NCBI GenBank assembly: GCA_009781855.1
Contig: WQUY01000013.1
Coordinates: 1 to 49,963 of the forward strand
Source: Oscillospiraceae bacterium
Lineage (GTDB): Bacteria > Bacillota > Clostridia > Oscillospirales > Oscillospiraceae
DNA length: 49,963 nt
Direction of reading: 5' to 3'
The notes under the pieces were generated by a model. It was not told the origin of the DNA and searched no databases. It saw only the letters and a list, made by a program, of their open reading frames with translations. Positions 16,373 through 25,244 of the stretch are shown here, piece by piece. The position numbers were made by a program, and so were the translations under genes. Position 1 is the stretch's first letter, and the number at the start of each line of letters is the position of its first letter.

Positions 16373-18073
16373 ATGAAGAAGTTGATAGCCACGATTTTGG
16401 TTATGGCAATGGGTTTGCTCATGCTGGCAGCCTGTGGCCCCGTTGCTCAGGAGTCCGATGTAAGCGTCGGTGCCGGCACTGGCACTGGCGGCGGCACAGG
16501 GGCTGGGGCTAGTACAGGTGCAGCAGTCGATCCAACTGTTCCTATGTTCGACCCTGATGATACCCCTGAGGGGGAGATAGGGCTCAGGACACTCCCTTGG
16601 GATCTTCCGGAAGGCGTTCAGTTTGCCGATCATCTGGATATGCTTCCGCTGGTATCCCCTGTCACCTCCATAGATCCGCTCCATCCGGGCGCAGGCGGAT
16701 CGGTACATAACATTGTTTATACTTTGATTTACGATCGTCTGCTCGAACTCGCAGATGACGTTGTCACCATAAAAGGCTCGTTAGCTGAAAGCTGGTCTCA
16801 TGTCGATTTCACCTATTGGACTTTCAATCTGCGCAGTGGTGTATATTTCCACAATGGCGACCCCTTTACCGCACAAGATATCGTCAACACCATTGAATTG
16901 GCACGCGTTGCACCAGCCTCAAATCCTTTCGACTACTGGCACCCTGTGCAATCATGGAACATCATAGACGACCACACCATTGAAATAACATTAAATGGCC
17001 CAAGTCCTGACTGGGAATTTGTCCTAACCATGCCTCAAGCTGGTATTTTTAACGCAAGGGCAATTCAGGAAAATCCTGAGCAAGGCCTATGGATTGGAAC
17101 AGGCGCATTTTATGTCGCTGATTTCGAACCCGCAATGGACATATATTTTCTGCGCAACGATAACTGGTGGGGGCTGCGCTACCGCAATGTACCGACGCGC
17201 TCACTGGCAGTCAGAACAGTACACGAGGGAACTGCCCGCACAGCAATGCTGATGCAAGGTTATGCCCATTTTGCCGGAGCGCCCTTGCCGGATGACTTCC
17301 CGCTGTTTTTAGACAGCCCTGACTTCGTCACACTAACTCCGATTACAAACGAAGTTTGGTATCTTGCGCTCAACAGCCGTGACCCTATCACCAGCTGCCC
17401 CTATTTTAGAAGAGCTGTTGCCCATGCATTGAATCTGGAGGACATTGCGTTTATCGGCACAGGCGGTTACGGACATGCGTTTTCTGACGGAACCACATGG
17501 GGGCCATTGACCGCAATGAGAAACAATGATCTCCCTTTACGTGAGTTCGACCCTGACAAAGCCAGGGATTACCTAGCACGGTCAGTTTATAACGGAGAAG
17601 AAATAAACATTGCAGCAGCTTTGCCCAACGCGCTGCTCGCTGTGGATCTTGTCGCAGAGAACCTGAATGCCGTTGGTATCAACACGTTTATCAACATCAT
17701 GGATTCCCCATCTCTGGCTGCCCAGCACAATCCTGAGGTCAATGTAGGCCATATAGCCTTCCATGTATCTTCATGGATGCCTGTTCCATCGTTTGTTTCA
17801 ACTATGGCCAGATCGACTGGTGCTATCAATAGATCCTCATATAGCAACCCCTATCTTGATGATTTGCTTGACCGGGCGGCATCTGAGCTCGACCCAGTTG
17901 CACGTGAGCAAATGTATCATCGCATCCAGGAAGTCATGTGGGAAGATATGCCATATATCCCACTGTTTTTCCGCAATCGCACTTGGGTTGGACAAAGAGA
18001 TTTCGGTGGTATCAGAGCCGCTAATATTGCAACCAACTACGATTACAGATTTGCTTTCATGGTTATTGAATAA
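16373..18073 (+). CDS. oligopeptide/nickel-type ABC binding lipoprotein (SBP_bac_5)
   Basis: A 566-residue extracellular solute-binding protein. The ATG at 16373 follows GGGAGG; an ATG at 16358 contains that site and is rejected. The N-terminus is a lipoprotein signal (KKLIATILVMAMGLLMLAAC) with the lipobox LAAC, followed by a Gly/Thr-rich flexible linker. The body has family-5 features such as LAESWSHVDFTYWTFNLRSG and VYFHNGDPFTAQDIVNTIE, which mark the DppA/OppA/NikA family. The substrate cannot be told: dipeptides, oligopeptides or metal chelates are all possible. It is followed by a fused permease gene. Confidence 0.92.
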   Translation: MKKLIATILVMAMGLLMLAACGPVAQESDVSVGAGTGTGGGTGAGASTGAAVDPTVPMFDPDDTPEGEIGLRTLPWDLPEGVQFADHLDMLPLVSPVTSIDPLHPGAGGSVHNIVYTLIYDRLLELADDVVTIKGSLAESWSHVDFTYWTFNLRSGVYFHNGDPFTAQDIVNTIELARVAPASNPFDYWHPVQSWNIIDDHTIEITLNGPSPDWEFVLTMPQAGIFNARAIQENPEQGLWIGTGAFYVADFEPAMDIYFLRNDNWWGLRYRNVPTRSLAVRTVHEGTARTAMLMQGYAHFAGAPLPDDFPLFLDSPDFVTLTPITNEVWYLALNSRDPITSCPYFRRAVAHALNLEDIAFIGTGGYGHAFSDGTTWGPLTAMRNNDLPLREFDPDKARDYLARSVYNGEEINIAAALPNALLAVDLVAENLNAVGINTFINIMDSPSLAAQHNPEVNVGHIAFHVSSWMPVPSFVSTMARSTGAINRSSYSNPYLDDLLDRAASELDPVAREQMYHRIQEVMWEDMPYIPLFFRNRTWVGQRDFGGIRAANIATNYDYRFAFMVIE

Positions 18074-18120
18074 GCAATAAAGCTTTGTGCCACAAATAAT
18101 GCGGGCGAGGTGGCAACATT

Positions 18121-18210
18121 CACAAAAAAGGTAAACACTGATTAAATCCACCCTCAGAAACAAGACGTGTGCACACGGCGTGTGATTTAATCAGCGTTTA
18201 CTTGGTTGTG
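18121..18210. repeat. long intercistronic inverted repeat
   Basis: GTAAACACTGATTAAATC (18131-18148) pairs with 18184-18201 at 17 of 18 positions, and the flanks (CACAAAAAAG and TTGGTTGTG) extend the pairing. The loop contains a second perfect palindrome, GTGTGCACAC. It fills the gap between binding protein and permease genes, where it may act as an RNA stability or attenuation hairpin, or be a small inserted palindromic element. Confidence 0.65.
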
Positions 18211-18243
18211 TCGCCTGTTTTGCCTAGAGGGGGAATTCTAACT

Positions 18244-20334
18244 TTGTATCGTTATTTGATAAAACGCATCTTATTAATGATTCCGATTATTATTTTCGTG
18301 TCCTTTGTCATATTTATTCTTATGGAGTTAACACCCGGCACCATCATCGACGGCATGATTTCAGAAGCCATGACTCCGGAGGCAAGACAAGAACTCATAG
18401 AATATCATAATCTCCACAGGTCAGTGTTCTATCGATATGGTTTGTATATGCTCAACCTTGTCCAGGGAGATTTAGGCGTTTCCGACACCACTGGGGCAAG
18501 TGTGGCCAACATGTTTTTCAACAGGCTTCCAAATACGCTTTTACTGGTTGGCACAGGTCTTGTCATCGCCGTGTTGCTGGCTGTTCCGTTGGGCGTTCTT
18601 GCCGCAAAGCGTGCCGGTTCGCTTGTAGATAATTTTGTGACAGTCATATCTATGTCTGGTATGTCTATGCCGCCATTTTGGCTGGGAATTTTGCTCTTGC
18701 TCCTGTTTTCGTTCCACTTGGGTTGGCTTCCGGCAGCAGGTAACCGGGATGGTGTTTTAAGCCTTATTATGCCTGCCATGTGCACTGCACTTATGATGAT
18801 GGCAATAACCACCAGACAAGCACGTTCCAGTGTGCTTGGTAATCTAAAGGCAGACTTCCTGCGCACAGCAAGGGCAAAGGGTGTGCCTGAGAAAACTGTT
18901 GTCAGAAAACATGCGCTTGGAAATTCATGGATTCCGATTATTACTCAGATTGGATCATCCTTTGCTGTCCAATTGGCAGGGTCTGTTGTCGTTGAAACTG
19001 TGTTTTCCTGGCCCGGCATAGGGCTTTTGACTGCACAGGCCATAATGAACCGAGATGTAACACAAGCAACCGGCAATATCATCATGACCAGCATTATGTA
19101 TGGCATTGTGCAGCTTATCGTTGATATGTCCTTTGCGCTGGTTGATCCGAGAATAAAGGCGCAGTATTCCGGCAAGAAAAAGAAAAAAAAGACGCTTGTT
19201 ACAATTCCTGCTGCTGAAAGTCCACAACTTGCCTTTGTCGCAGCTTCGGTAGGTTCTGAAGTGCCCTTGGAAGGTGATTTATATATCGAAGACAAAGATG
19301 CTGATGCGCAAGAACCTGCCCATACACAAATAGTGCATAGCGTTGCTGCAACCTATGCAGATACTGTGCCGCGCAGATTGGAGCTAAGCGAGCCGCTTGA
19401 CTCCGGAGCGCAATCACGTGCAAGCCCATATAGAGAAGCAACATCTCGCTTTAGTGATGAAGATGTTGTGCGTATCATAAAAGCCAATAGGAAGCGCAGC
19501 CAATTGGGCGATATTTTCTATAGGTTGAGAAAAAATAAAGGCGCATTTGTAGGACTTATTGTCCTGAGCATTATGCTTATGTTTACCATCAGCTCAATTT
19601 TCATCCCCCGGCAAGCGATTATTGAATCAAATGTACGAAACAGACTGGCTCCGCCCAGCTCAGAACACTGGTTTGGCTCCGATACGCAAGGGCGCGACCT
19701 GTTTGTCAGAACGATTTACGGCACTCGGTATTCTCTGGCTGTTGGATTTGGTGCGGTAACATTTGGCTTGATCTTTGGTGTCCTTATTGGCACAACCTCG
19801 GGATACTTTGGAGGAAAGGTTGACGACATTGTCATGCGTTTTGCAGATGCCATTGCGTCAATACCCGGAATCCTATTCGGCATGGTCATCATGGTCATAC
19901 TCGGGCCAAGCCTTAGAAATCTTATCATAGCGGTAGGAATAACTCTGATACCGGGTATTACCCGGGCTGTGCGCTCCTCAGTACTTCAAATCAGCAACAG
20001 CGAATATGTTGAGGCTGCACGGGCTATTGGACTGAGCAACTTCCGCATTATGTTTACACAGGTTTTGCCTAATGGGTTGTCTCCGGTCATTGTCTCTGCT
20101 ACAGCATTTTTGGGGATTTCCATTGTACATGGTGCAACACTCTCGTTTCTTGGCTTCGGCATACCCTCACCGGCACCTGAGTGGGGGCTTATGGTTGCAC
20201 AAGGTCGTGATGTATTACGTACAGCGCCGTGGATTTCTTCGATTCCGGGTGTATTCATCATGATGGCTGTTCTGGCTTTTAACCTAGTTGGCGATGGGCT
20301 GCGTGACGCACTGGATCCAAAAATGAAGCGGTAG
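18244..20334 (+). CDS. fused DppB-DppC ABC permease
   Basis: A 696-residue protein joining the two membrane subunits of a peptide-type ABC importer that are normally separate. The first half (about 1-310, YRYLIKRILLMIPIIIFVSF onward) is DppB-like, with an EAA loop around LRTARAKGVPEKTVVRKHAL. A polar linker (about 310-415) starts with a lysine run (GKKKKKKTL). The second half (from about 417, QLGDIFYRLRKNKGAFVGLI) is DppC-like with EAARAIGLSNFRIMFTQVLP. Both coupling loops look intact. The TTG at 18244 has AGAGGGGG ten bases upstream; the longer frame to 18169 runs into the palindrome. No dppD/dppF ATPase follows, so the energy subunit must be encoded elsewhere. Confidence 0.9.
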   Translation: MYRYLIKRILLMIPIIIFVSFVIFILMELTPGTIIDGMISEAMTPEARQELIEYHNLHRSVFYRYGLYMLNLVQGDLGVSDTTGASVANMFFNRLPNTLLLVGTGLVIAVLLAVPLGVLAAKRAGSLVDNFVTVISMSGMSMPPFWLGILLLLLFSFHLGWLPAAGNRDGVLSLIMPAMCTALMMMAITTRQARSSVLGNLKADFLRTARAKGVPEKTVVRKHALGNSWIPIITQIGSSFAVQLAGSVVVETVFSWPGIGLLTAQAIMNRDVTQATGNIIMTSIMYGIVQLIVDMSFALVDPRIKAQYSGKKKKKKTLVTIPAAESPQLAFVAASVGSEVPLEGDLYIEDKDADAQEPAHTQIVHSVAATYADTVPRRLELSEPLDSGAQSRASPYREATSRFSDEDVVRIIKANRKRSQLGDIFYRLRKNKGAFVGLIVLSIMLMFTISSIFIPRQAIIESNVRNRLAPPSSEHWFGSDTQGRDLFVRTIYGTRYSLAVGFGAVTFGLIFGVLIGTTSGYFGGKVDDIVMRFADAIASIPGILFGMVIMVILGPSLRNLIIAVGITLIPGITRAVRSSVLQISNSEYVEAARAIGLSNFRIMFTQVLPNGLSPVIVSATAFLGISIVHGATLSFLGFGIPSPAPEWGLMVAQGRDVLRTAPWISSIPGVFIMMAVLAFNLVGDGLRDALDPKMKR

Positions 20335-20356
20335 CTGGGGTTTGCCGCTACCGCTT
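20326..20356 (+). terminator. hairpin at the end of the permease gene
   Basis: AAGCGGTAGC (20326-20335) and GCTACCGCTT (20347-20356) form a perfect 10-bp stem that includes the stop codon. There is no strong U-tract, so factor-dependent termination or 3' end protection is possible. Confidence 0.5.
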
Positions 20357-20449
20357 ATGGGCTCTATGAGCATGTAAGAGTCTCATTTTGGGACTTATCC
20401 AGTTCGGCTGAACCGATTCCTCTTAAAGCGTTGCACAGCTAAGCTATTA

Positions 20450-20480
20450 CTTAAGCTGGCGGGAGTCGAACTCCCAGCTT
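20450..20480. repeat. short palindromic repeat, copy A
   Basis: Contains GGGAGTCGAACTCCC inside an outer AAGCT/AGCTT stem, between two convergent genes and touching the stop codon of the leftward one. Related copies lie near 22000, 24250, 40680 and 44085. Confidence 0.5.
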
Positions 20481-21768
20481 AACTTGCCGCAAGACTCGCC
20501 GTCCGCGCATGAGCATCCCAATCCACAGTCCTACCAAAAGCCTCAGCAACGAAGCGTAACGGGGCTAATGTACGCCCATTAACAACAACTCCGGGCAAAT
20601 CAATCTCCACAATCTGCCCATTGACTGTCGGAAAAGTGCAGCCTATGGTCATAACAACTACTGTATCATCTGTCGATGCCGTAACCGTTTGTGTTGCAGC
20701 ATCCCAGCGAACTGTTGCTCCAAGCGCTTCAAATATTGCTCGAAGTGGAACCACTATCCTATTATTTATAGCTCTGGGCGGCACATCAAACGACAATGCC
20801 TGCCCATCATAAAAAACATCCATTCCAAAAATCCTTGGATACGTTTTCCCCATCAAATCTTTTAAAACCCGGTTGAATATGCGAGAATCAAGATATCGGC
20901 CATAGAACTCTTCAAGCAGTGCAATTCCTTCATGATGCATTGCTGTCGCTACATCTACACCTACAAATCGCCAATGCCAGGGTTCATAGATATATCCATG
21001 GATGTGCCTATATTCATTTGGGTATCGAAGAATGAACCCAAACCTATGGCCATTTTCCAGTAGCCAGGCATATTCTCTTGTATTTTGAAACCTTGCCTGG
21101 GTCATAAACTCAAAGCCCGATCTTTGCAAGATGTCCACCGCAAGCCCTAGCTGATGCTCAGAGTGACCGGGTCTGGCAAATTGCCTGTCTGCCGAAGCCT
21201 GACCAAATCTGCTCACACCTCTGCCATGTGTACCTGCCTGCGTCTGATATGATCGGAACGTGACTATAACCTGCACCCTTAACCCGGCATCACGTATCTC
21301 CGCGCTCATCTTTCGAAAATGCTCCGCAGCTTCCGCACGCATCAGATGACCTGTTCCTATATCAACAAAATCGCTTGGCTGAAAGCCCGACGGCAAACCA
21401 AAATTCTTGTTGACTAATGCGTGGATCTCGTAAGGATCTCTCACGGGTTCTATGTGCCGATAAAATCCGAGGTCAGCATTTACATTTACATATGCAATAA
21501 CCGCAGCAAATGGGATTTCCGGATTCCGCGCCCTAAACGCCTCATACCGTTGCCTGTTTCCTTCTAAGAAGTGTGGATATCGCCCACTTGCAGAGGCAGA
21601 GGCCATCATATTGTGATACGATTCAAAATCAAGCCCGGTGATATTTAAAAAGTCGTACAAGCTTAAATGCGGTGCATCAATTGTGCTACTTGCCGTTGCA
21701 GGCATAAGGCTTATCGGCAAACAAATTATTATTAGAAGCAGCACAATTATTGGTTTATATCTAATCAT
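20479..21768 (-). CDS. VanY-type D-alanyl-D-alanine carboxypeptidase with copper-amine-oxidase-N domain
   Basis: A 429-residue exported peptidase. Residues 1-27 are a signal peptide (KPIIVLLLIIICLPISLMPA). The M15B catalytic domain spans about 90-290 and shows the zinc and catalytic motifs GHSEHQLGLAVDI (near 206) and EPWHWRFVG. It should trim the terminal D-Ala from peptidoglycan stems. The C-terminus (about 320-429, FYDGQALSFDVPPRAINNRI up to FGRTVDWDAHARTASL) is a copper amine oxidase N-terminal-type domain, common on secreted clostridial proteins and probably an adhesion or wall-binding module. No van resistance regulators are nearby, so a housekeeping wall role is likelier than glycopeptide resistance. 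Confidence 0.9.
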   Translation of the reverse strand: MIRYKPIIVLLLIIICLPISLMPATASSTIDAPHLSLYDFLNITGLDFESYHNMMASASASGRYPHFLEGNRQRYEAFRARNPEIPFAAVIAYVNVNADLGFYRHIEPVRDPYEIHALVNKNFGLPSGFQPSDFVDIGTGHLMRAEAAEHFRKMSAEIRDAGLRVQVIVTFRSYQTQAGTHGRGVSRFGQASADRQFARPGHSEHQLGLAVDILQRSGFEFMTQARFQNTREYAWLLENGHRFGFILRYPNEYRHIHGYIYEPWHWRFVGVDVATAMHHEGIALLEEFYGRYLDSRIFNRVLKDLMGKTYPRIFGMDVFYDGQALSFDVPPRAINNRIVVPLRAIFEALGATVRWDAATQTVTASTDDTVVVMTIGCTFPTVNGQIVEIDLPGVVVNGRTLAPLRFVAEAFGRTVDWDAHARTASLAAS

Positions 21769-21968
21769 TTTACGTTCCTTTTTTATTTTTCATAGGACTT
21801 ATGATAATAATACAAATGCTTTGAGTTCCTTCACTGAGAACATCGAGCACCATTGCCCGTCAGTCTAAAAGTGACAATAGCACGGCTTTCACGAAAAGGC
21901 AAGTATGAAATCAGCCTGAATCTGGCCATGGCAGCTGGTTTGCTTGATATATGTCGGTGGGAGACTTC

Positions 21969-21996
21969 TTGACTTGCTGCGGTCATATGGTATACT
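21969..21996 (+). promoter_or_regulatory. promoter of the SPFH gene
   Basis: TTGACT (21969-21974), a 16-base spacer and TATACT (21991-21996) face rightward, 138 bases upstream of the SPFH start. The rest of the 365-base gap from 21769 holds no gene I can recognise. Confidence 0.55.
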
Positions 21997-22027
21997 TAGT
22001 TTGACGGGAGTCGAGCGTCATCGACTC
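21995..22027. repeat. short palindromic repeat, copy B
   Basis: TTGACGGGAGTCGAGCGTCA followed by TCGACTC. GAGTCGA (22008-22014) pairs with TCGACTC (22021-22027). It would lie at the very start of the SPFH transcript. Confidence 0.45.
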
Positions 22028-22133
22028 TCTTCAGACTGCGGTTTTAATACCGTACACCAATGTAAAGAGTTTAAGGCAGGTGGAAAACACCTCTGTCTTT
22101 GCCAAACAAAACAAAAAAAGGGAGAACACATAA

Positions 22134-23063
22134 ATGCTAAATAGCTCTGGTTCACAAACAAACAAAAAAGAATTTAAAATTGGAAAAATGATTGCAGGAA
22201 TATTTCTTGGAATTTTACTACTGATTGTAGTGATGTCTTCATTTGCAATCATTCCGGCAGGACACACAGGCGTCCGTGTAACTTTGGGTCGTGTTGTCGG
22301 ACATGAGAGTGAAGGTCTTATCTTCACTCCACCATTCATCCAAAATGTTGTACTCATGGACAATCGTACGCAAGCGCTTGAAATGGAAACAGAAGCGGTC
22401 ACGAGAGACTTGCAGGGTGTGCGCATGGTTTATACAGTAAACTATTCTTTAAACTCAGACATGGCCGGTACCGTATTCAGAGAAATAGGCATTGGCTTTG
22501 TGAGTATCATTATCCGTCCGACAGTTGAAGAGACTGTAAAAGACATTACAGCCCGCTACACAATTGAGGAACTCATAACACAAAGAGCTCGCGTAAGTAC
22601 TGATATTGCGGCAGCTTTGCAAGCAAACCTCAGTATACGTGGATTTACATTTGAGAGATTTAATATTGTTGATTTTGCTTTCTCACAAGAATTCAGCAAT
22701 GCTATTGAGCAAGTTCGTATTGCAGAGCAAAATGCTTTAAGGGCATATCAGGATTTAGAAAGATCAAGGCATGAAGCTGAGGCTGAGCGCGTAATGGCTC
22801 GTGCGCAAGCGGATGTCCTCAGGTATCAAGCAGCGGAGCTGACGGATACCAACTTGATGGCTATGTGGATTGAGCGCTGGAATGGAGTGCTTCCGTCTGT
22901 CATGGCTGGCGATGGCAATGGCATGTTGCTTAACTTCAGCCTTGATGACATTCAAGCCTCTGCAAATACACCGAGAGTACCGGCTGCGCCTGCTCCGACG
23001 CCACCACCGCCACCACCGGCTGCGCAAACGCCTGCGTATGATGCCGACGACGATAATGATTAA
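22134..23063 (+). CDS. SPFH/Band 7 (prohibitin-like) membrane protein
   Basis: A 309-residue protein with one N-terminal membrane segment (about 17-38, MIAGIFLGILLLIVVMSSFA) followed by an SPFH domain (AIIPAGHTGVRVTLGRVVGH ... TPPFIQNVVLMDNRTQALEM). A charged coiled coil follows (about 190-235, QVRIAEQNALRAYQDLERSR, then HEAEAERVMARAQADVLRYQ), and the tail is Pro-rich and acidic. Such proteins form large ring-like assemblies on membranes and often influence proteases or membrane microdomains. GGGAGAA precedes the ATG. It appears to be monocistronic, followed by two hairpins. No NfeD or FtsH partner is adjacent. Confidence 0.88.
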   Translation: MLNSSGSQTNKKEFKIGKMIAGIFLGILLLIVVMSSFAIIPAGHTGVRVTLGRVVGHESEGLIFTPPFIQNVVLMDNRTQALEMETEAVTRDLQGVRMVYTVNYSLNSDMAGTVFREIGIGFVSIIIRPTVEETVKDITARYTIEELITQRARVSTDIAAALQANLSIRGFTFERFNIVDFAFSQEFSNAIEQVRIAEQNALRAYQDLERSRHEAEAERVMARAQADVLRYQAAELTDTNLMAMWIERWNGVLPSVMAGDGNGMLLNFSLDDIQASANTPRVPAAPAPTPPPPPPAAQTPAYDADDDND

Positions 23064-23103
23064 CGACGACTCTTACGTTGAGTTGATATTTTGAATATAA
23101 AGT

Positions 23104-23140
23104 GCAAGGCTTAGTCATATGGAATTCGACTAAGCCTTGC
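23104..23140 (+). terminator. terminator after the SPFH gene
   Basis: GCAAGGCTTAGTC (23104-23116) pairs perfectly with GACTAAGCCTTGC (23128-23140), followed by GTTTGTTTGT. Confidence 0.75.
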
Positions 23141-23154
23141 GTTTGTTTGTACAA

Positions 23155-23195
23155 AATTTTTATGATAAAGCAAGGTGCACTTTATCATAAAAATT
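23155..23195 (-). terminator. second hairpin, terminator of the leftward pseudouridine synthase
   Basis: AATTTTTATGATAAAG (23155-23170) and its exact complement at 23180-23195 form a 16-bp stem. On the minus strand it ends in an A/T-rich tail 40 bases beyond the rluA-type stop. It is symmetric and may serve both directions. Confidence 0.65.
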
Positions 23196-23234
23196 GGAGA
23201 TAGGGAGATGGCAAGTGGTTTTTGTTGATGCGCC

Positions 23235-24110
23235 CTATCTCCCTGACATCACTTTCATAAAAGCACTGGGCACACTAGACTCAAAGCAAAGTTCTTCACC
23301 TGTAAATGGGTGCTTAATCCGTAACACAGAGGCGTGCAGACATATCCTGTCTATAGGATTTGTGAGCGCGCCATACTTTTTGTCGCCTACGATGGGGTGC
23401 TCGATGTCTTTCATATGGACACGTATTTGATTTTTCCTGCCTGTCTCCAAAGAAATATCCAACAAAGAGTGTCTGTCCGTGCTTTGAAGCGTACAATACT
23501 TTGTAATCGCCAACTTACCCTGGCCTTTTTCCTTGCTGGAATACATGAGCAGGGTTTTTGTCTGTTTGAGCCAGGATGTAATCTTTCCTTCAAAAGGCGA
23601 AACTTTGCCCTCCACAACAGCAGTGTAACCACGCCGTAGGGTGAGCTCTTCCCAGCGCTCTTGCAACGCGTATTTTGTTCGCTCGTTTTTCGCCAGTAGC
23701 ATCACACCTGATGTCTCACGATCAAGGCGGTGGACAATGAATATACGCCCGGATTTTGCTATGCTTTTCATGTAGTCGTTCATGATGTAGTAGGCTGTGT
23801 TTGTATGCTCTTGGTCTGTTGAAATGGAGAGCATGCCGGCCGGCTTGTCAATAACAATCATGTCATCATCTTCGTAGATAATCGGGATATCCGGTTTTGC
23901 ACTGAGTGCAGGCGCTCTGTGAAGTACCATAATCTGTTGCCCCGGCAACAGTGGGCGAGCATAGTCCGTACAGCGCCCCCCATCAACAAGGACTTGCCCC
24001 CGCGATAATATTCCCTTTACGTAGTTTCTGGATTTGTTGTCAAAGCAGGTGAGCAAAAAAGGCAGCAGGGTGGATTCTGTGGTGACGTTAAATTTTAGGT
24101 TGCTTTTCAA
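23235..24110 (-). CDS. RluA-family pseudouridine synthase
   Basis: Converts uridine to pseudouridine in rRNA or tRNA. The N-terminal part (FNVTTESTLLPFLLTCFDNK, then SRNYVKGILSRGQVLVDG) is an S4-like RNA-binding domain. The catalytic motif is HRLDRETSGVMLLAKN, with Asp as nucleophile. The C-terminal part (LDISLETGRKNQIRVHMKDI, then EHPIVGDKKYG) is standard for RluA/RluD. The TTG at 24110 has AGAGGTG just upstream and gives 291 residues; an ATG at 24206 would add a tail unlike the family. Which of RluA, C or D specificity applies cannot be decided from sequence alone. Confidence 0.9.
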   Translation of the reverse strand: MKSNLKFNVTTESTLLPFLLTCFDNKSRNYVKGILSRGQVLVDGGRCTDYARPLLPGQQIMVLHRAPALSAKPDIPIIYEDDDMIVIDKPAGMLSISTDQEHTNTAYYIMNDYMKSIAKSGRIFIVHRLDRETSGVMLLAKNERTKYALQERWEELTLRRGYTAVVEGKVSPFEGKITSWLKQTKTLLMYSSKEKGQGKLAITKYCTLQSTDRHSLLDISLETGRKNQIRVHMKDIEHPIVGDKKYGALTNPIDRICLHASVLRIKHPFTGEELCFESSVPSAFMKVMSGR

Positions 24111-24242
24111 ATTGGCACCTCTTTTAGTCCTGATGCAAATCAAGCGACTACAAATCATGTCCTGCATCAAGAAATACATTCTCAAAAAACTCGTTAGGTG
24201 CAACAAACCACTATGGCAACGAGACCCGTTCCGAGCAAAACC

Positions 24243-24275
24243 AATGGGAGTTCGACTCCCATCACCCTAACTTAG
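24243..24275. repeat. short palindromic repeat, copy E (minus orientation)
   Basis: On the minus strand TGATGGGAGTCGAACTCCCA starts at the TGA stop codon of the glyoxalase-like gene. It gives a perfect hairpin of about 8 bp with a CGA-type loop, probably used as a transcript end. Confidence 0.5.
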
Positions 24276-24636
24276 GCGGAACAATTTCAAGCCAGTATCC
24301 ATCGGGATCTTCAATAAAATATAATCCCATTGAAGTGTTTTCATAACAAACACAACCCATATCCTTATGCTTTAAAAATGCCGCATCATAATCATCAACC
24401 ACAAAGGCTATATGAATCTCATTGTCGCCCAAATCATACGCAGTTTCCCTATCACGCAACCAGGTCAGTTCAATTTTACACGACGAAACACCATCCGACA
24501 AAAACACAAGCTCAAAACTTCCATCATCTGCCTTGTGGCGATTAGCCACCTCCAAACCCAGAGCCTCTTTATAGAAAGCAATGGATCTTTCCAAATCAAA
24601 AACATTTATATTCGTGTGAATCATTGTAAACTTCAT
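24262..24636 (-). CDS. glyoxalase I-like VOC-fold metalloprotein
   Basis: A 124-residue vicinal-oxygen-chelate protein with two beta-alpha-beta-beta-beta modules. Likely metal ligands are in MIHTNINVFDLERSIAFYKE (His), CKIELTWLRD (Glu), NEIHIAFVVDDYD (His) and DGYWLEIVPP (Glu), the layout of bacterial GloA lactoylglutathione lyases. Length matches GloA. Because such anaerobes often lack glutathione, another thiol adduct may be the substrate. Its ATG overlaps the stop of the upstream metallo-beta-lactamase-fold gene (ATGA), so translation is coupled. Confidence 0.85.
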   Translation of the reverse strand: MKFTMIHTNINVFDLERSIAFYKEALGLEVANRHKADDGSFELVFLSDGVSSCKIELTWLRDRETAYDLGDNEIHIAFVVDDYDAAFLKHKDMGCVCYENTSMGLYFIEDPDGYWLEIVPPKLG

Positions 24637-25223
24637 AATGAATATTCCTTTCCCGGCTCAATAATGAGCTTATTCGGTGCATCCCATTTTTCTGCCTTTT
24701 CAAGGCTAAATAATTCTCCCGGCTGCAAATGAATGATAATATTGCGCTTTGCCCCGATAATCTCAGCACACACAGCCGCCTCCTCTGGATTCATATTGTA
24801 AACACCATCTCCACAGAAAATAGCATAGTCAAGATGCTTCGATGAAAAATCCTCCATTTGCGCTGTCTTTGACGTGTCGCCACTTGCATAGATTTTCACG
24901 CCATCAATGGTAATAATAAATCCAACACATTCTTTTGGATCGTGATTCTTGTTTTCTGCCGAGACCGCCTCGACTATGATACCGTCAAAATCGAAAGTAT
25001 TATGCACCCCACCTTTGAGCGCTTCAACATTCGAAATAATCCGGCAATCTTTTTTCTTCGCACAGAGCGACAATTGATTATGATCACTATGCTGATGTGA
25101 AACCAGAATCAAATCTGCCGGAAGCTCATATCCATCCCCAACATACGGGTCAACATATATTACTCTTCCATCATCTGCAGTCAACCTGAAACTACCGTGG
25201 CCTTGATAATACAGTTTTGGCAT
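24633..25223 (-). CDS. metallo-beta-lactamase-fold hydrolase (UPF0173-like)
   Basis: A 196-residue MBL-fold protein with the zinc motif SHQHSDHNQ (HxHxDH) near residue 45, a second motif YASGDTSKT and a C-terminal IIIHLQPGE. It belongs to the small L-ascorbate-6-phosphate-lactonase-like/UPF0173 hydrolases; the true substrate is unknown. GGAGG precedes the ATG. The operon is zinc-ribbon protein, this gene, glyoxalase-like protein. Confidence 0.85.
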   Translation of the reverse strand: MPKLYYQGHGSFRLTADDGRVIYVDPYVGDGYELPADLILVSHQHSDHNQLSLCAKKKDCRIISNVEALKGGVHNTFDFDGIIVEAVSAENKNHDPKECVGFIITIDGVKIYASGDTSKTAQMEDFSSKHLDYAIFCGDGVYNMNPEEAAVCAEIIGAKRNIIIHLQPGELFSLEKAEKWDAPNKLIIEPGKEYSL

Positions 25224-25244
25224 TGCACTTTTCCTCCTTTATTT

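Noticed and set aside
20479-21768. Vancomycin-resistance VanY operon
   Set aside because: The catalytic domain fits, but no vanR/S, vanH/A/X or other resistance gene is near, and a copper-amine-oxidase-N domain is attached; a general wall enzyme is more likely.
24192-24270. tRNA-like 79-base segment with near-complementary ends and a TTCGACT loop
   Set aside because: The T-arm would need a nine-base loop, four extra bases lie before the acceptor strand, there is no D-arm GG, no clear anticodon stem and no CCA. It is better explained by the recurring palindromic repeat at the end of the glyoxalase-like gene.
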